64,000 bases of DNA from Bacillota bacterium (GCA_023426245.1 JAFABB010000040.1:1-64000); one strand, 5' to 3'. Counted from the first letter of the stretch, positions 35,664-45,627 are shown. The notes: generated by a model from the letters alone, not told the origin. Numbers and translations: made by a program.

Positions 35664-36488
35664 TCAATCCAAAAATTCTTCCCGCAATTTTACTTTAAAA
35701 TCCCGGGCAATGTCCCTTAGGTTTTGGGCCGAAATGGTCTGTCTTATTCCCTGACCGCAACTCATAGCCCGGACATAGATATCCGCAGATTTCTCTACCG
35801 TATGCATAAGACCCAAAGTAATATCAAAGTCGGGACCGGAGCAGAACGTGCCATGATGGGCCCAAATGGCCACATCATATTTTTTCATCAGTACACAGGT
35901 AGCCAAGGCGATTTGACTTCCTCCGGGAACCATCCAGGGAACCACCCCGACCCCGTCGGGAAACACCACCGGACACTCTGTGGCCATGGTCCAGAGAACC
36001 CGGCTAAATTCTTTATCCTCCAGCGGCAGGACAAAGGTTAGCGCAATAACGCTCGGGGTATGTGCATGGTAAATCACCCGGTGCATTCCGTCGGTTACTA
36101 CTTTTTTAACACTATGATTCATAAAATGAGTAGGAAACTCACTGGTTGGGACGCCACCTTTTTCGAGGCCCCAGACTATTCGGTAATGCTCGCCCTGTTC
36201 ATCGATTTGAACGATGCAAAGGTTATCTTGAGGGGCCAACGCCACATTTCTTAAGAATTTACCGCTTCCGGTGGCCACAAAATATTCTCCCGCCAAATTA
36301 GCCGCCCTGACGCCCAGATTGACAAAAGGCTTGCTGAAGGATAATTCCGACTTAATTCCTTCGATTTCCTCCGGTTTAATGCGATAAGTAAGATTACCAC
36401 CATTACGCTCATGCCATCCCTGACGGAAACCGTCATCAGCCATGCGGATAAATCCTTGCATAAATTCCGCTTCCAAAACCTTCATCAA
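35664..36488 (-). CDS. rhaD: Rhamnulose-1-phosphate aldolase
   Basis: The 274-residue class II aldolase splits L-rhamnulose-1-phosphate into dihydroxyacetone phosphate and L-lactaldehyde. Zinc ligands are visible in IYHAHTPSVIAL and IWAHHGTFCSGPD. HERNGGNLTYRI and FVATGSGKFLRN form the phosphate-binding part. The gene starts two bases after rhaA ends. Length agrees with E. coli RhaD. Confidence 0.93.
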   Translation of the reverse strand: MMKVLEAEFMQGFIRMADDGFRQGWHERNGGNLTYRIKPEEIEGIKSELSFSKPFVNLGVRAANLAGEYFVATGSGKFLRNVALAPQDNLCIVQIDEQGEHYRIVWGLEKGGVPTSEFPTHFMNHSVKKVVTDGMHRVIYHAHTPSVIALTFVLPLEDKEFSRVLWTMATECPVVFPDGVGVVPWMVPGGSQIALATCVLMKKYDVAIWAHHGTFCSGPDFDITLGLMHTVEKSADIYVRAMSCGQGIRQTISAQNLRDIARDFKVKLREEFLD

Positions 36489-36490
36489 TG

Positions 36491-37762
36491 TTACCTCCGC
36501 TTCATTTGAACATCTGTTTCATAGCTTCGAATGATTTCATACCATTGATCTTTCATTGGAACATTCTGCTGCTGGCAGAAATAATCCCATACCGCACCCA
36601 GCGGATACGTTTTGAGCTCCTCATTCAACATCATCAATTCGGTAAATTTACCGCTATTCTGGAGTCCCTTGAGCTTTTCATGGGGAATTAACATCGCTTG
36701 GAGCAACGCCTTTTGCATGTTCCGGACTCCAATGACCCAAGCGGCAACCCGGTTAATACTGGCATCAAAATAATCCAACCCGATCATGACTTTATCCAAA
36801 GCGTCACAACGGATGATTTCTTTGGCGATTTCCTTTAGTTCATCATCCAGCAATACCACATGGTCACTATCCCAGCGCATCGGACGGGTTACATGTAAAG
36901 GGACCCGGTCAAAAAAGGCCAAAAGCGCCGGTATCTTATCGGAAACCGCTTCAGTGGGGTGAAAGTGACCGTTATCCAGCAAAAAGTAAAGGCCGTTTTT
37001 TGCCGCATAACTCAGGTAAAATTCATGAGACCCCACTGTATACGCTTCGACCCCGATGCCAAACACTTTTCCTTCCACACAGTCTATTAAATATCGGGAG
37101 TCATACTTTTCACGATAGATCTCATCCAGACTTGCTTTCAGACGCAAGCGGGGTCCCAGGCGGTCCGCAGGAATATCCTTATATCCGTCGGGTATCCACA
37201 GGTTACAAAGGGATGGGGTTCCCAGTTCTTTGCCGAAATAAGCGGCGATCTTCCGGCAAGCCTTGCCATGCCGAATCCAAAAATTTCGGATTTCCGCGTC
37301 GGGATGCGACAGTGTCAACCCGCTGGATGCTTTGGAATGGGAAAAAAAAGTAGGGTTAAAATCAAGCCCCAAGCCCCGCTGCTTTGCAAAATCAACCCAC
37401 GGAGCGAACTGTTTCGGCTCCAGCATATCGCGCTCGACTGGGTTTCCATCATTAATTGCATAACTGGCGTGGATATTCAGCCGGTGTTTACCCGGGATCA
37501 AAGATAAGGCTTCATCAATATCAGCCATTAATTCTTCAGGGGTACGGGCCTTACCTGGATAGTTTCCCGTGGTGGCAATGCCCCCCGTAAGTCCCCCACT
37601 GTTTTCAAAACCACCGACATCATCCCCTTGCCAGCAATGGATGGAGATTGAAATTTCACTCAGTTTGGCTACCGCTTGATCACAATCAACACCGATTGCG
37701 CGGTAACTTTCTCGCGCCAGGCGATAATTTTCCATCACAACGTTCGTCTCATGTTCACTCAT
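36491..37762 (-). CDS. rhaA: L-rhamnose isomerase
   Basis: The 423-residue metal-dependent TIM-barrel isomerase converts L-rhamnose to L-rhamnulose. Hallmarks are ISIHCWQGDDVGGFE near the N-terminus, LNIHASYA, NPTFFSHSKA, LLDNGHFHPTE and VTRPMRWDSDHVV, which hold the metal ligands. It lies 20 bp downstream of rhaB and two bases from rhaD, in one operon. Confidence 0.95.
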   Translation of the reverse strand: MSEHETNVVMENYRLARESYRAIGVDCDQAVAKLSEISISIHCWQGDDVGGFENSGGLTGGIATTGNYPGKARTPEELMADIDEALSLIPGKHRLNIHASYAINDGNPVERDMLEPKQFAPWVDFAKQRGLGLDFNPTFFSHSKASSGLTLSHPDAEIRNFWIRHGKACRKIAAYFGKELGTPSLCNLWIPDGYKDIPADRLGPRLRLKASLDEIYREKYDSRYLIDCVEGKVFGIGVEAYTVGSHEFYLSYAAKNGLYFLLDNGHFHPTEAVSDKIPALLAFFDRVPLHVTRPMRWDSDHVVLLDDELKEIAKEIIRCDALDKVMIGLDYFDASINRVAAWVIGVRNMQKALLQAMLIPHEKLKGLQNSGKFTELMMLNEELKTYPLGAVWDYFCQQQNVPMKDQWYEIIRSYETDVQMKRR

Positions 37763-37782
37763 TTAAATTCCTCCTTTTTAAA

Positions 37783-39180
37783 TCACCATTTCTTGATAGG
37801 AAAAGACTTTGCGACAGTCTCTCTTGCTTTTGCCAGTGTTTTAAATTCGCCGGCACCCAGCATCTGCGACAGGATGTTGCCGATTGCAGTGGCTTCAATG
37901 GGGCCTGCCAATACTTGTTTTCCGGTATACCGGGCAGTCAATTCATTAAGGTAATCCGCCTGGCTCCCTCCACCGACAATATGAATGGAATGAATTCCCA
38001 TATTCTGCAAGGTTTCAATTTCCAAAACCGCATCCCGGTAACTTTGAGCCAGGCTATGATAAACGCAAGCAGCTATTTCGCCGGGCCGGATCGGAACCGG
38101 CAAACCTCTTTGCCTGCAAAATTCTTTGATAGCTTCGATCATATTGGGCGGCGCCAAAAAAGTCTGATCATTGACATCAATGATGGATGGAGAACCTTTC
38201 TCCGCCTCGGCCATGGCACATAGTTGGGAAAAGGAATACCCCTCACTCCATTCTTTTTTCACCGATTGGATAATCCACAACCCCATAATATTTTTTAGAT
38301 AGCGGTAACGGTAATCATAACCGCCTTCGTTGGTAAAATTGGCCGACCGGCTTGCTTCACGGCAGTCAGGTTCCGGTTTTTCAAGACCCATCAGCGACCA
38401 AGTCCCTGAACTTATATAAACGGAATGATTATCCGCCAACGGCACTGCCAACACTGCAGATGCCGTATCATGAGTCGGTGGAAGCACCACTTCGCATTGA
38501 AAACCCACTTTTTCCTCAATTGCCTTCTGTAAAGGTCCCAGCCTAGTTTTGGGCAGTTTCAACTCACCGAAAAGCGAGGGTTTGATGCCCAGCAGCTCGA
38601 TGAGGGAACGATCCCAGGTTTTTTTCCCCGCATCCACCATACCGGTGGTCGTTGCGTTGGTATACTCATTGACTTTCATTCCCGTCAGCAAGAAATTGAG
38701 ATATTCCGGAGCCATCAGGAACCGCTCCGCCCTGTCCAATATTTCTTTGTTGGTCCGTTTTAAAGCCAAAAGCTGATAAATCGTATTAAACAACTGTTTT
38801 TGAATCCCGGTCCGCCGGTATACCTCATCTTCCGGAATCAATTTACGAAGCTCCCCATCCATGCCGTTAGTACGGCTATCCCGATAAGCGACGGTATCCC
38901 CCAGGACTCGCTCATCCTTATCCAACAACACAAAGTCCACACCCCAGGTATCAATGCCCATACTAACCGGTATTTTTTCGAGTTCGCCGCATTTTTTCAG
39001 GCCGAGTAAAATTTGCTCAAACAAGTAGTCGAAGTCCCAACAAAGGTGGTTATTTCGGACTTTCATTTCATTGGTGAAACGATAAATCTCTTCCAGGGTG
39101 ATTTGGCCGTCTTTCAAAGTCCCAAGGATATGGCGGCCGCTGGAAGCTCCAATATCGATTGCCAAGTAAAGATTGTTCAT
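37783..39180 (-). CDS. rhaB: Rhamnulokinase
   Basis: This 465-residue FGGY kinase phosphorylates L-rhamnulose at C1. It shows the N-terminal LAIDIGASSGRHILG phosphate loop, GIDTWGVDFVLLD, the catalytic THDTASAVLAVP (Asp), ISSGTWSLMG and a C-terminal HIVGGGSQADYLN. I took ATG 39180 because the usual N-terminus begins there; an upstream reading adds 18 unusual residues. It is first in the rhaB-rhaA-rhaD-fucO operon. Confidence 0.94.
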   Translation of the reverse strand: MNNLYLAIDIGASSGRHILGTLKDGQITLEEIYRFTNEMKVRNNHLCWDFDYLFEQILLGLKKCGELEKIPVSMGIDTWGVDFVLLDKDERVLGDTVAYRDSRTNGMDGELRKLIPEDEVYRRTGIQKQLFNTIYQLLALKRTNKEILDRAERFLMAPEYLNFLLTGMKVNEYTNATTTGMVDAGKKTWDRSLIELLGIKPSLFGELKLPKTRLGPLQKAIEEKVGFQCEVVLPPTHDTASAVLAVPLADNHSVYISSGTWSLMGLEKPEPDCREASRSANFTNEGGYDYRYRYLKNIMGLWIIQSVKKEWSEGYSFSQLCAMAEAEKGSPSIIDVNDQTFLAPPNMIEAIKEFCRQRGLPVPIRPGEIAACVYHSLAQSYRDAVLEIETLQNMGIHSIHIVGGGSQADYLNELTARYTGKQVLAGPIEATAIGNILSQMLGAGEFKTLAKARETVAKSFPIKKW

Positions 39181-39242
39181 GTTTCCCACCACATTATCTT
39201 TATTTTTTGTTACATTTTTATTATAGTATTGCAACCATATAA

Positions 39243-39281
39243 AAATAAGGACGTAATTTATTCAAAATTACGTCCTTATTT
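39243..39281 (-). terminator. Terminator after the AraC-type gene
   Basis: The perfect 17 bp stem AAATAAGGACGTAATTT / AAATTACGTCCTTATTT, with T-rich flank, lies between the AraC-type gene (stop at 39319) and rhaB. It separates their transcription. Confidence 0.8.
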
Positions 39282-39318
39282 GTTGCCTTTTCGCCGGTTT
39301 ATTTTCCCGAAAATCTTA

Positions 39319-40302
39319 TTAATTATTGATTTTCCGGTAGGTTTTTGGACTCATGCCATAGATTTTCCGGAAACTACGATAAAAATAGCTGGTATTATCA
39401 TACCCTACCGCGGTGATAATCTCTTCAACAGAGAGAGTACTGCGGTTCAAAAGCTGAATTGCTTTGGTAAAGCGTTTCTGATGCAAAAGCTCTTTATAAG
39501 TATATCCGGTATTCCGTTTAATCAGCCTGCTTAACTTGGAAATTGGCTGATTGTATTTTTCAGCAAACTGTGAAAGACTTACGGTAGGGTACGATTCGTC
39601 GATCTGTTTTAAGATGGCGATGACCAGTGAATCATCGTATTGATCAGGCCTTTCCTGTTCCATATGATCGGTATAATTTAAAAGTTCCAAAAAAAGAAGT
39701 CCCATCGTGGTTTGATTGATCTTGCGATTATTGTTTTGCTGGTTGATAAGGCTCCAAACCAAAATCTCGACCAAGTTTTGAATCGGCAATATCCCCGCTA
39801 CTTTGAAATGCAAGTAACCGATCTCATATCGGTCGCGTTGTAAAGCACTGCTCAAGAAGTGATTGAGGATATTATCATCCTGGATATTATTATCATTACC
39901 GATCATCTCAAAGGCGATATCAAAGAATTCGGGCAATACCATAAAGTTTACTGCGATATCATTTTGAGCGGCAGCCGTAATTTCATGGAAAGCATGTTGG
40001 TTTAAAAATAACAGTTCACCGGTACCTAAAAGGATCTCGTCTTTTCCGTTGATAATATGCCGGGTGGTACCGGAACACATGTAAACGATTTCAATATAGT
40101 TGTGTTTGTGTTTGGGAAAACCGATAAAACGGGTATGCGGACGGATGTCGATCAGCTTGCCCTCGGAAATCATTTTCTTGCTGTCGATGATAAAACCGGG
40201 TGAATTGGTGTAAAGTTCTTTTTGGATGGCATGCCTGCCGGACAATATTTCTCTTTCTTCACCGCTAATCTGTTGCAGAATCTCCATCAGCTCACGATTC
40301 AA
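39319..40302 (-). CDS. AraC-family regulator, probably of rhamnose genes
   Basis: The 327-residue protein has an N-terminal cupin sensor (RFIGFPKHKHNYIEIVYMCSGT, LLFLNQHAFHEI) and a C-terminal AraC double helix-turn-helix (VSLSQFAEKYNQPISKLSRLI, then VEEIITAVGYDNTSYFYRSFRKIYGMSPKTYR). Regulators of this type (RhaR/RhaS, RhaS-like in Bacillota) activate on free rhamnose. It lies immediately upstream of rhaB on the same strand but behind its own terminator, so it probably acts on rhaBAD-fucO and perhaps the importer. The ligand is inferred from context. Confidence 0.85.
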   Translation of the reverse strand: MNRELMEILQQISGEEREILSGRHAIQKELYTNSPGFIIDSKKMISEGKLIDIRPHTRFIGFPKHKHNYIEIVYMCSGTTRHIINGKDEILLGTGELLFLNQHAFHEITAAAQNDIAVNFMVLPEFFDIAFEMIGNDNNIQDDNILNHFLSSALQRDRYEIGYLHFKVAGILPIQNLVEILVWSLINQQNNNRKINQTTMGLLFLELLNYTDHMEQERPDQYDDSLVIAILKQIDESYPTVSLSQFAEKYNQPISKLSRLIKRNTGYTYKELLHQKRFTKAIQLLNRSTLSVEEIITAVGYDNTSYFYRSFRKIYGMSPKTYRKINN

Positions 40303-40458
40303 ACGGCCGCCCCCTTTCAGTCTAAAAAAACAAACAGGGGCTTTCCCGTCTGATTCAACCCCATATTGTTTCCCTTTAAATCTTACTAAAAGATTGGTTG
40401 CCTATCAACCATATCCGCTAAAATAGTTTTTGGAATCCGCTTGCTAGTTCAAAAGTTT

Positions 40459-41463
40459 TTAATACACGAATGCCGTAGCCCCGCAGCTGAACCCGGAAGC
40501 TCCCACCACTGCCGCCACGCAATCCCCTCTTTTCATTTTACCGTTTTCTTCTGCCAGCGCCATTCCCAAAGGTATCGAAATACTGCCGGTGTTGCCCACC
40601 TTTGAAAAGGTATTGTAGGCTTTGTTAACCAGATCCTCATCTAAATTACCCCAAAAATTACGGGGATCACCGGTGACTTGGTGAAAAAACCAAATATCAA
40701 TCCGGCCTAAATTCTTTCGGGTTTTTTCCATAAAAGCAGTCACGAACTCCGGTAATATTTTGAGAGCGGTGATGGCTAATTCTTTACTTTTAACCATGAT
40801 TTTTAAATCATCCCGCTCTTTGCCGATTTTAACCCGGCAGAGATCATTGTACTCACCATAGGTATCGAAAACAAATTCCGTGAAACCCGGGTGTTCCGGA
40901 ACATCCTGCAATAACATTGCCGCCGCACCGTCGGAGATGGTCAGCGCCGAAAAACCGGCAAAGTTCTCCTCCGAATTAAACAGATGCCAGGGAATCCGTT
41001 CCGAACCGTCCTCTGCTCCTACTATTAAAGCATTCCGGTATTTCCCGGTCCGCACATACAGATAGGCGATTTCCATACCGTTCAAAAAACTATTGCAGGC
41101 GTTGGAGAGATCAAAAGCGTGAGCTTTTTTTGCTCCCAATCTATCCTGCAACATTACCGCCATAGCCGGTTCCACATAATCGCGGAGCATCCCGACATAC
41201 AGGATGAAATCCAATTCCCGAGGATCAAAATTGATCTTTTCCAGGCATTTTTTAGCAGCCTTTTCGGCCATATCCATCCCAGTTTCGTCAGGATTTTTAA
41301 AATGGCGAAACTCGGCTTTATTATGAGTTAATTTCTTTTTTAATCTTTCAATATCAACCAATTGTCCCCCTTTTTTCTTTAGCATTTCCAGTAAAAAGTC
41401 ATTGGAAATCTGGTTTTCCGGCAAATAATAACCTAAACTGGCGATTGATAAAGCCATCATCAA
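40459..41463 (-). CDS. 3-oxoacyl-ACP synthase III (FabH)-like thiolase-fold enzyme
   Basis: The 334-residue protein keeps the Cys-His-Asn triad of KASIII enzymes: Cys in DLSNACNSFLNGM, His in WFFHQVTGDP and Asn in VGNTGSISIPLGMA. It ends with the usual GASGFSCGATAF glycine-rich turn. GGGAGGTTTTG precedes the ATG. No fatty acid synthesis genes adjoin it, so it is unlikely to be the housekeeping FabH. Condensation of acyl chains to a ketone, olefin or signal molecule (OleA- or PqsD-like) is possible. It stands alone, with repeat copy B just upstream. Confidence 0.75.
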   Translation of the reverse strand: MMMALSIASLGYYLPENQISNDFLLEMLKKKGGQLVDIERLKKKLTHNKAEFRHFKNPDETGMDMAEKAAKKCLEKINFDPRELDFILYVGMLRDYVEPAMAVMLQDRLGAKKAHAFDLSNACNSFLNGMEIAYLYVRTGKYRNALIVGAEDGSERIPWHLFNSEENFAGFSALTISDGAAAMLLQDVPEHPGFTEFVFDTYGEYNDLCRVKIGKERDDLKIMVKSKELAITALKILPEFVTAFMEKTRKNLGRIDIWFFHQVTGDPRNFWGNLDEDLVNKAYNTFSKVGNTGSISIPLGMALAEENGKMKRGDCVAAVVGASGFSCGATAFVY

Positions 41464-41789
41464 AACCTCCCTGATCTTTGGTTATCCGAGACCTACATAA
41501 CTACTCAATGATTGTGAACGTTTTACTTAAGTCGAGCGTATCTTCCCCATTTCTGATTGCCATTTATTTACGATACGCTCTACTAGTTTTTCAGCTTACG
41601 ATTTGAATTATCTTATAGGATCTTTTCCGGAATACCGTTTTTCTGGGCATATTGGTGTCCGTTGCGAAACCGGCTTGAATCTGCCTACATTTTAAATTAA
41701 AGTAATTGAATAATGGAGTAGCGGAAGCGGAAAGAATTTTTACAGGACTTATTTTGAAAAAGAAGCTATTTCCGAAAAAGAGGTAAACT
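41464..41789. other. Intergenic region between divergent genes, holding repeat copy B
   Basis: It contains the repeat at 41500-41586. The rest should carry the promoters of the FabH-like gene (minus) and of the membrane protein at 41790 (plus). No gene is supported. Confidence 0.5.
41500..41586 (-). repeat. Palindromic repeat, copy B (inverted relative to copy A)
   Basis: On the minus strand it reads GTAGAGCGTATC, a 29 bp loop, then GATACGCTCGAC, followed by the AGTAAAACGTTCAC segment and CATTGAGTAG. It matches copy A (31190-31276) with about one mismatch in the stem. The second palindrome of copy A is cut short here. Confidence 0.85.
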
Positions 41790-42239
41790 ATGCGGGATAC
41801 AATTACCATTGGCACAATAGCCGGGATGACGGCCACCTTGGCGATGACCCTTTTTAATCTTTTGGTCCGGCTGCTTGGTTTTAAATTCATTGCTACCTGG
41901 GAAACTGCAGCCAATATCTTTTTAAACCAGCAGCTGATTCACACTCCGACGGGATACTTCGTTGGTTTGCTTGCTCAATTTATCTTAGGATCGACTTTTG
42001 GAATGGTGGTCGCCTATACTTTGCGGCTGACCGGCAAAGATTTTTATATCCTTAAGGGCATTGGTGTAGGAGCCATCATCTGGATGGCTTCCATCGGTTT
42101 TTTTATGAAGTTCTTACGGATTGAAATCCAAGGGAGAAGCGATCCTCTTTCCAATATTATGGCGGTCATCCAATTTAACATCATGGGGATTATTACTTCT
42201 ACGATTATTGCGAAGTATGCTAAGTTTAAAATCAGATAA
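41790..42239 (+). CDS. Small integral membrane protein, function unknown
   Basis: The 149-residue protein has four hydrophobic segments (near residues 5-30, 55-80, 90-108 and 122-142) joined by short loops. AAGAGGTAAACT precedes the ATG. No catalytic motif is visible and I do not recognise a named family, although small four-helix membrane proteins of this type are common in Bacillota. It is transcribed away from the FabH-like gene. Confidence 0.7.
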   Translation: MRDTITIGTIAGMTATLAMTLFNLLVRLLGFKFIATWETAANIFLNQQLIHTPTGYFVGLLAQFILGSTFGMVVAYTLRLTGKDFYILKGIGVGAIIWMASIGFFMKFLRIEIQGRSDPLSNIMAVIQFNIMGIITSTIIAKYAKFKIR

Positions 42240-42575
42240 AAGAAAGCTATCGTTGGAGTTGAAAAAGCTGCCTCTCGTGTATAAAAAGGATTTGCAGGAT
42301 TCCTTGCAATCACTCCCCGCAAAATCATGCTTCCATTTAAATGGTGGGAAATTTCTCCAACTGAATATTACCCTACGGTTAAAAGTTCAACCGGAAAAAT
42401 TTTTAAAGTAAAAATCCCACCATAGCCAGCCGAGGTCTTAGATGGGAATTAATCGCCTTTTTTAAAGATGCCGAATTTAACGGATTTATGGATTCATTAA
42501 TTTAACAGGAAAATCATTCTTTCTGTCGATTCATGAATTCATTCCGTAAAGCGTTGAATGATAGGGGTAATTTTG
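42240..42575. other. Intergenic region with a weak 52-codon frame
   Basis: A frame from TTG 42253 to TAA 42411 (LELKKLPLVYKKDLQDSL and so on) has ordinary-looking amino acid content but no good ribosome binding site. I leave it uncalled. Nothing else is seen up to the MATE gene end. Confidence 0.35.
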
Positions 42576-43961
42576 CTAATTATGCTTCCAAGCTGCTGCC
42601 TTTTGAGGAATTTCCGTAACCCATTCGGTTCGTAAAATGAGAATCGTTGTGATGACCGCAGCAGCGTAATTTGAAAAGAGATTTCCCCAAAATACCGAAT
42701 AGGGGCCCAACATTCGTTCGGTAGCTAATATAAACAGATATCGAAGAAGCCATACTCTCAGAATACTGGCCAACAATGGAATCCGGGTACGTCCCAAGCC
42801 GATAAAGGCGCCCTGTTGCACCATACAAATGCCGAAACCAACCACAGAATAGGTATAAATATGGAGGGCCTTGTTGGCTACATCTAATACATCCTGTTGT
42901 CGGGTGAACCAAATGGTAATGTGGGAAGATAACGGCACCACAACCGCTATCAATATAACCGCAGTAATCGCGCTAATGATACAGCCTACCGTGCAGGACT
43001 GTTTGGCCTTTTCACTTTGTCCGGCCCCGATGTTCATACTGACCATGGTGGTAACGGAGGAACCGAAGGAAGAAGGTAGTATAAAGCAAGCAGAAGTGAT
43101 GTTATTGGCAATGCCTTGTCCGCTCAAAACAACGGTGCCGTATTTGGCGACTTCTATGTTAATCAGGAAAAAGCCCAGATTCAAAATGAGGTTTGAAAGC
43201 ATGGAGGGGATACCGATCCTGAAAAGCTCCCGGATAATGGTAAAATCAAATCGAAAGCCCTTGATTTCCAGACGATCTTTACTTTCCATCTGAAAAAGTT
43301 CGTAATACATCCAAATACATATTAAAATATTGGATAGTAGCGAAGCCATGACTGCGCCGACCACATCCCACCGGAAGATGGCGATGAACAAAGTATTGGT
43401 GAGTATTTTCAGGACAAGCATTAAAACCATGCGGATAAATGCGGCCTCCGGCTTTCCAGCTGCGCTTTTAATCGCATTATAAATGGATTCAAGAAATGCA
43501 AAAGGAATCACCAATGCATTGAGGGCCGTATAGACTAAAACATCATGGGAGATATCTGCATTTACGTTCCAGGAAATCGGAAAGGCGATCAGGATCAGAA
43601 TCGGGGCGGTAATAATCCCTAAAAGGAAGGCAAAGATCATAACCTGCGTCGATACTCTTTTCGCTTCCTCAAAATCGCCCCTGCCGTTGGTCTGGCCGAT
43701 AATGGCCATTCCGGCCGCGCTTAAACCCTGCGCCAGGGCGCCCATCATGTTGACGATCGGTCCGGAGTACGCCACTGCGCTGCCCGCAACTGTTCCGGCT
43801 ATGTTATTGATAAATAGGCCGTCTACCACCGGTATGATGGATTGGACAATCCCCATCATCAGCGTGGGGATGGATAAAAAAAGAATGGTTTTCGAAATCG
43901 AGCCATTCAATATCATATCGCGTCTAATTTCCGTATCTGGCTGTAAAAAATCAAAGCGCAA
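42576..43961 (-). CDS. MATE-family multidrug/sodium antiporter
   Basis: The 461-residue protein has twelve predicted membrane helices in two homologous halves, as in NorM/DinF-type efflux pumps of the MatE family (DMILNGSISKTILFLSIPTLMM, VVDGLFINNIAGTVAGSAVAYS, SAAGMAIIGQTNGRGDFEEAKR). Such pumps export cationic drugs or metabolites in exchange for sodium or protons. It stands alone between intergenic gaps and has no adjacent regulator. Substrate unknown. Confidence 0.87.
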   Translation of the reverse strand: MRFDFLQPDTEIRRDMILNGSISKTILFLSIPTLMMGIVQSIIPVVDGLFINNIAGTVAGSAVAYSGPIVNMMGALAQGLSAAGMAIIGQTNGRGDFEEAKRVSTQVMIFAFLLGIITAPILILIAFPISWNVNADISHDVLVYTALNALVIPFAFLESIYNAIKSAAGKPEAAFIRMVLMLVLKILTNTLFIAIFRWDVVGAVMASLLSNILICIWMYYELFQMESKDRLEIKGFRFDFTIIRELFRIGIPSMLSNLILNLGFFLINIEVAKYGTVVLSGQGIANNITSACFILPSSFGSSVTTMVSMNIGAGQSEKAKQSCTVGCIISAITAVILIAVVVPLSSHITIWFTRQQDVLDVANKALHIYTYSVVGFGICMVQQGAFIGLGRTRIPLLASILRVWLLRYLFILATERMLGPYSVFWGNLFSNYAAAVITTILILRTEWVTEIPQKAAAWKHN

Positions 43962-44210
43962 CGTTATCTTCCAGCTTTCTGCAAGTAAAATGATTTAATC
44001 TGGGAAAATCTTATATTATCCCTGTAATAATAGTTTATCATCAAAGTCAAACATAGTCTGGATATCCAAAAACGCTGCCGCCAAAGACAAATGGAGCTAA
44101 ATAGTTAAAACCGCAGACAAACGCGAATAAAGGCATTAAAACAGAAGTAATCTTGGATTTCGGGAATCGAAATAGCAAAATAAGAATATGGTCAGCATGT
44201 TATTTTTCTT

Positions 44211-45539
44211 CTATTCCTCGGAGCCGGAAGCAATCTCTTCATCATGAAGCTGCCCCAACAAGGCTTTAGCTTCCGGCGAGGGTAGCTCCTGAACCTCCCG
44301 AAGTTTCCTTTCGATGCCCCGGGATTTTTGAGCCGCATCGACTATGGTGTTGCTTGCCTCCTGAAGCTTTTTGTGAGTTTTCTCCAGTAAATCTCCGAAT
44401 TTCCCAAACTCGGTCTTCACCGCCCCCAGCAGGGACCATACTTCGCTGGAACGTTTTTGAATCGCCAGGGTCTTGAAACCCATTTGCAAGCTATTGAGTA
44501 AAGCAGCCAGGCTGGTCGGCCCAGTGACATTTACCCGGTATTCTCTTTGTAAGATATCGACTAAACCAGGTCTGCGTAAGACTTCCGCATACAAACCTTC
44601 AATCGGCAAAAACATAATCCCGAAATCAGTGGTAAAAGGCGGATCCAGGTACTTATCCCGGATATCCTTTGCCTCTGCTTTGATCCGGGCCTCCAACTGC
44701 TTGCCGTATTCTTCCACCATAACCGGATCCGCCTGTTCCTGCGCTTCCAAAAGTCGCTGGTAATCCTCTTGGGGGAACTTGGCATCCAGGGGCAGCCATA
44801 CTCCTTCCGGCAATTTGACGGCATACTCAACCCTTTCATTGCTTCCTTTTTTGGTGATTATGTTGATTTCATACTGTTCAACGGCTAAGATCTGTTCCAG
44901 AAGATTACCCAGTTGGATTTCGCCCCAGGTACCCCTGGTTTTGATATTGGTCAGCACTTTCTTCAGATCGCCGACGCCGGTGGCCAACGTCTGCATCTCT
45001 CCCAATCCCTTGTGAACCAACTCCAGTCTTTCACTGACCAGTTTAAAAGACTCTCCCAACCTTTTTTCCAAGGTCTCATGCAACTTTTCATCGACAGTAG
45101 CCCGCATTTGCTCCAATTTCTTGGCGTTATCCTCCTGAAGCTGCCGTAATTTATCCTCAAGAGTCTGCCGCATTTGTTCCATTTTCTCTTCATTGCTTTT
45201 GGTGAGGCTTGTCAATTGGGTTGAGAAAATTTCCAGCTGACTTCGTTGCAAACCGGCAATTTCACTCATCCGCCCCATTAAGGTTTCACTCACCATCTTA
45301 AAGGAGTTGCTTAATTCTTCCCGGAGCAATTTGGCGCTGCCGAGGTTTTCTTCACGGTTCTTAAAAGTCTCCTCCCGGAGGAAGCGTTCCGTTTTCTCCT
45401 GGCTTTTCTCGAAAGCATCCAGACGAGCTTCCAGCCGGTAATCCCTTCCTTGAGACGAACGGGCCAGTAGAGTCATTAAAATGATGAAATCAAGGCCTAA
45501 AAAAACTACAATCGCAATAAACAGAATATTAATCACCAT
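44211..45539 (-). CDS. rmuC: DNA recombination protein RmuC
   Basis: The 442-residue protein has an N-terminal membrane anchor (INILFIAIVVFLGLDFIILMT) and a long coiled coil to about residue 180 (repeated EEKMEQMRQTLEDKLRQLQED). The RmuC core domain follows (TRGTWGEIQLGNLLEQIL, LPLDAKFPQEDYQRLLEA, DFGIMFLPIEGLYAEVLR, GPTSLAALLNSLQMGF). RmuC proteins limit inversions at short inverted repeats, by a nuclease-like core domain. It is a single gene. Confidence 0.9.
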   Translation of the reverse strand: MVINILFIAIVVFLGLDFIILMTLLARSSQGRDYRLEARLDAFEKSQEKTERFLREETFKNREENLGSAKLLREELSNSFKMVSETLMGRMSEIAGLQRSQLEIFSTQLTSLTKSNEEKMEQMRQTLEDKLRQLQEDNAKKLEQMRATVDEKLHETLEKRLGESFKLVSERLELVHKGLGEMQTLATGVGDLKKVLTNIKTRGTWGEIQLGNLLEQILAVEQYEINIITKKGSNERVEYAVKLPEGVWLPLDAKFPQEDYQRLLEAQEQADPVMVEEYGKQLEARIKAEAKDIRDKYLDPPFTTDFGIMFLPIEGLYAEVLRRPGLVDILQREYRVNVTGPTSLAALLNSLQMGFKTLAIQKRSSEVWSLLGAVKTEFGKFGDLLEKTHKKLQEASNTIVDAAQKSRGIERKLREVQELPSPEAKALLGQLHDEEIASGSEE

Positions 45540-45627
45540 TAAGTCCTCCGGATATATTTTTAGACAACGATAAATCTAAACCACTTCAATGACGGACTGA
45601 TAGCCATTGGATTTATATTGGCTGACA

